Below are positions 15,671 to 17,441 of a DNA stretch of 17,441 bases, piece by piece. The notes beneath the pieces are model-generated. The model was not told where the DNA came from. It ran no database searches and was given only the letters and a program-made list of their open reading frames with translations. How positions within the stretch are numbered: position 1 is the stretch's first letter; each line of letters begins with the position of its first letter. Source of the stretch: a bacterium (GTDB lineage Bacteria > Fidelibacterota > UBA2242); assembly GCA_018895675.1 (NCBI GenBank), contig JAHIOG010000095.1:1-17441 (forward strand), written 5' to 3'. The position numbers and the translations under genes were made by a program.

Positions 15671-16050
15671 AATTTTAATTCTTTGATTTTCTCAATCCAT
15701 TCATTGGTAAAATCAGGAGTACATTTCTTCTGAAAACTCCTTTTGTAATCATCATATCTTGTATTTAGGTTAAATGCTGTAATTGTTGTCAATTGAAGCT
15801 TTAATTCATCGGTCAATGGAAGATTAGTGTCTTTCGCTAATTTTAAAAGGTTATGCGTAAAAGGTGGGTAATTCTCATTAATCTTTACAAAATAGGCTTT
15901 TAACAATTTCTCAATCATTAAGTGTCCGACAAAAAGAGCCCAACTATATCGTTTTGTATCAAACATCGCAATCATGGTATCGTAGTCATCATCAGCGCCT
16001 ACAATCCAAAAGTCAATTAATTTCTGTTTGTCAAACTGTTTTTTATTCAT
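15646..16050 (-). CDS. HEPN domain protein (PF05168 type), partner of MNT
   Basis: 134 residues, all helical. The pattern W15 with a following A-D-D-D-Y, the segment L-F-V-G-H-L-M-I-E-K-L-L-K-A-Y-F (39-54), F-T-H-N-L-L-K-L-A (64-72) and N-T-R-Y (96-99) is that of the HEPN family encoded beside minimal nucleotidyltransferases. The R-x4-H-x-Y RNase motif of HepT toxins is not visible: R98 is followed by Y-D-D-Y-K without a histidine. It may therefore be a non-RNase HEPN, with the pair working as a modifying complex rather than a classical toxin. It is the first gene of the two-gene - strand unit. No Shine-Dalgarno site precedes ATG 16050. Confidence 0.85.
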   Translation of the reverse strand: MNKKQFDKQKLIDFWIVGADDDYDTMIAMFDTKRYSWALFVGHLMIEKLLKAYFVKINENYPPFTHNLLKLAKDTNLPLTDELKLQLTTITAFNLNTRYDDYKRSFQKKCTPDFTNEWIEKIKELKLWIREQIK

Positions 16051-16056
16051 AATCTA

Positions 16057-16084
16057 AATATACAGATTTTTAATATAATTTCAA
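16057..16084 (-). promoter_or_regulatory. Candidate promoter of the HEPN-MNT unit, possibly leaderless
   Basis: Read on the - strand, TTGAAA (16084-16079), 16 bases, TATATT (16062-16057), then 6 bases to the ATG at 16050. Transcription would begin at or next to the start codon, which fits the lack of a ribosome site. A short inverted repeat AATCT (16051-16055) / AGATT (16064-16068) brackets the -10 and could be an operator. The DNA is AT-rich, so chance matches are likely enough to keep confidence low. Confidence 0.35.
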
Positions 16085-16200
16085 TCTGCTAATTTTTTGC
16101 GCCTTGCCCCCATGACGCCCAACTACTGTATAAATTCATTGTTCTTATCACTCCATATTAGTAGGATAAACACAATTGCGTTTATATCTACTATACACAC

Positions 16201-16257
16201 ATATGTTTATACATATTAAAACATAGCAGAATTATCATTGTAAGTGATTTTTATAAT
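16201..16257 (+). promoter_or_regulatory. Candidate operator and promoter of the WYL regulator gene
   Basis: The inverted repeat ATATGT-TTAT-ACATAT (16201-16216) lies about 35 bases before a perfect -10 hexamer TATAAT (16252-16257), itself 37 bases before the ATG at 16295. No good -35 is seen at the right distance, which would fit a promoter that needs an activator or is under regulation. The 244-base stretch from 16051 to 16294 between the divergent HEPN and WYL genes holds nothing else I can name. Confidence 0.35.
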
Positions 16258-16294
16258 AGGTAGTTTCATAACAGAAAAAAAGGAAAGAGGAGTC

Positions 16295-17293
16295 ATGCCT
16301 GACCTAAAACCCCTAGAACGCCAAATCCGAATTCTTCAGCAGTTTACGCTGAAAAAAGAATTGACGGTCGATTTTATCTTTGAACTTTTTGAACGATCAG
16401 TGTCCAGGCGAACAATTCAACGTGATTTAATTGCGTTGACAGCAGCCAATGTACCACTAAATGAAAGAAAAGGCGCGCATGGACAGATTCACTGGTCATT
16501 AAATCCGAATTATCTGAAATTCATACCAATGACGCTTGGCGTTGATGAAGTTATTTCATCCCTGCTCCTGAAGCGCCTGGGTAGTATTTTCAGAAATACG
16601 CCGATTGCGGATGATATTTCAGCATTGGACAAGAAACTCAAACAGCTTATCACCGATGATATTTTATCGACCAGCGATGATTTACAGAACCTGGAACCTT
16701 TTTTTAGTTCGCTGCAATTCGGCTATATCGATTACAGCGACTGTGGCGAACAACTTCAGAAATTTCTTTATGCGGCAATCAATAAAAGAATATGCAGCGT
16801 TATTTACAAAGCGGCATATTCCGAAAAACCTAAAAGATACTTAATAATGCCCTACTCTTTGTTGCTGCATCGAGGAGCGTTTTACGGCATTGTGTATCAA
16901 CCCAATCATAAAAGTTATATTCACCTGCTAATCCACCGAATCCAGAAAATCGATGTATTGGACAAATCTTTCCAGAGAGATCCGGTTTTCAAATTGGAGG
17001 AATTCATATCAACGGCATTAGGTGTCTGGCACGATAAACCTGAAAAAGTCCGGATTAAATTCTTTCCGGATGTCGCTACCCGCATCGCTGAGCGAATCTG
17101 GCAAAAAGATCAAGAGATTGAAAAGCAGGCTGACGGCTCAATAATACTGGAACTGAATGTAGCGGTTTCCTATGAACTGGTCGCCTGGATTCTGCGCTGG
17201 GGCTCGTTCGCTGAAGTATTAGCACCTGTGAAACTTGTGGATATGGTGAGGAGCGAAGTAAAAAAATTGAATAAGATGTATTCTGACAAATAG
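16295..17293 (+). CDS. WYL-domain transcriptional regulator
   Basis: 332 residues from ATG 16295, chosen because GAGGAG lies three bases upstream; the frame is open further upstream without a better start. An N-terminal winged-helix DNA-binding domain (about 8-70) has the recognition-helix phrase S-V-S-R-R-T-I-Q-R-D-L (35-45) typical of DeoR/YafY-like WYL regulators. The WYL domain is about 165-222 (C-S-V-I-Y, then P-Y-S-L-L-L-H-R-G-A-F-Y-G-I and L-L-I-H-R-I). It is followed by a WCX-type C-terminal region (about 250-325). WYL domains bind nucleic acid or nucleotide ligands, and such regulators often control defence islands. It is divergent from HEPN-MNT and 82 bases before a gene cut off by the window end, which it probably controls (inference). 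Confidence 0.9.
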   Translation: MPDLKPLERQIRILQQFTLKKELTVDFIFELFERSVSRRTIQRDLIALTAANVPLNERKGAHGQIHWSLNPNYLKFIPMTLGVDEVISSLLLKRLGSIFRNTPIADDISALDKKLKQLITDDILSTSDDLQNLEPFFSSLQFGYIDYSDCGEQLQKFLYAAINKRICSVIYKAAYSEKPKRYLIMPYSLLLHRGAFYGIVYQPNHKSYIHLLIHRIQKIDVLDKSFQRDPVFKLEEFISTALGVWHDKPEKVRIKFFPDVATRIAERIWQKDQEIEKQADGSIILELNVAVSYELVAWILRWGSFAEVLAPVKLVDMVRSEVKKLNKMYSDK

Positions 17294-17375
17294 AACGACA
17301 TGAATTGACCTTCTGTATAAGTATATTTTTCATGATGAATATGTAACTTAAGATGCAATAATTAAGGAGGGTACC

Positions 17376-17441
17376 ATGGGCGATCATGATGACGAACATA
17401 TTTTTGAGATCCTCGGAATAGGTTCAAGAGAAGATAGTTAC
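17376..17441 (+). CDS. 5' end of an unidentified gene, possibly a PD-(D/E)XK-nuclease-like protein
   Basis: ATG 17376 is preceded by a near-perfect ribosome site AAGGAGG (17364-17370) with 5-base spacing, and the frame is open to the window end (22 codons). It reads M-G-D-H-D-D-E-H-I-F, then E-I-L-G-I-G-S-R-E-D-S-Y. The pattern I-L-G-x-x-x-R-E-D-S-Y recalls the first helix of PD-(D/E)XK nuclease-superfamily proteins that begin this way (PDDEXK_4-like); this is from memory and rests on few residues. The gene lies 82 bases after the WYL regulator on the same strand. The gap contains an 11-bp palindrome, TTCATGATGAA (17329-17339), a possible operator. Confidence 0.6.
   Translation, partial: MGDHDDEHIFEILGIGSREDSY

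Noticed and set aside
16117..16123. GCCCAAC, matching the R'' box pattern, upstream of HEPN
   Set aside because: No partner GTTRRRY box with pairing L boxes lies within attC distance on either side.

Overview
The window looks like part of a chromosome from a Gram-negative bacterium of the FCB (Bacteroidota-like) superphylum, perhaps an uncultivated lineage. This is inference, resting on several lipoproteins, a UpxY/NusG-type antiterminator, a WD40-like (PD40) protein and LamG protein, and the clustering of mutS2 with dnaG. No rRNA, tRNA or CRISPR array was seen.

Left end (1-1450) is visibly AT-richer than what follows and looks accessory. It holds the 3' end of a PD40 beta-propeller gene, a 130-bp imperfect palindrome with the layout of an integron attC site (R box, spacer, L box with an extra C), and a lipoprotein gene starting 17 bases after the site. 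This may be one junction of a cassette array or a lone attC.

Core block 1 (1454-7523, + strand) is a tight run: pgeF, a GatB/YqeY-domain gene, a CvpA-family membrane protein gene, mutS2 and dnaG. A lipoprotein-type leader (7640-7996) and a LamG domain (7974-8603) follow in different frames, so this gene looks frameshifted. A good intrinsic terminator (8716-8756) ends this strand.

The - strand operon (11449 down to 8754) encodes a UROD-superfamily protein, a PAP2 phosphatase and a homocysteine S-methyltransferase-family protein. The last two overlap by ATGA.

Core block 2 (11612-15172, + strand) is gmhB, ddl, a UpxY-like antiterminator and cysS, with 4-nt and 1-nt overlaps and a 2-nt gap. It mixes envelope precursor synthesis, transcription control and translation.

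Right end (15173-17441) is again AT-rich and accessory. It holds a 28-codon ORF resembling the start of the WYL gene, a HEPN/nucleotidyltransferase pair on the - strand, a divergently read WYL-domain regulator, and the first 22 codons of a gene with a strong Shine-Dalgarno site whose N-terminus resembles PD-(D/E)XK-nuclease-like proteins. The WYL gene followed by a cut-off gene may be the edge of a defence locus continuing beyond 17441.
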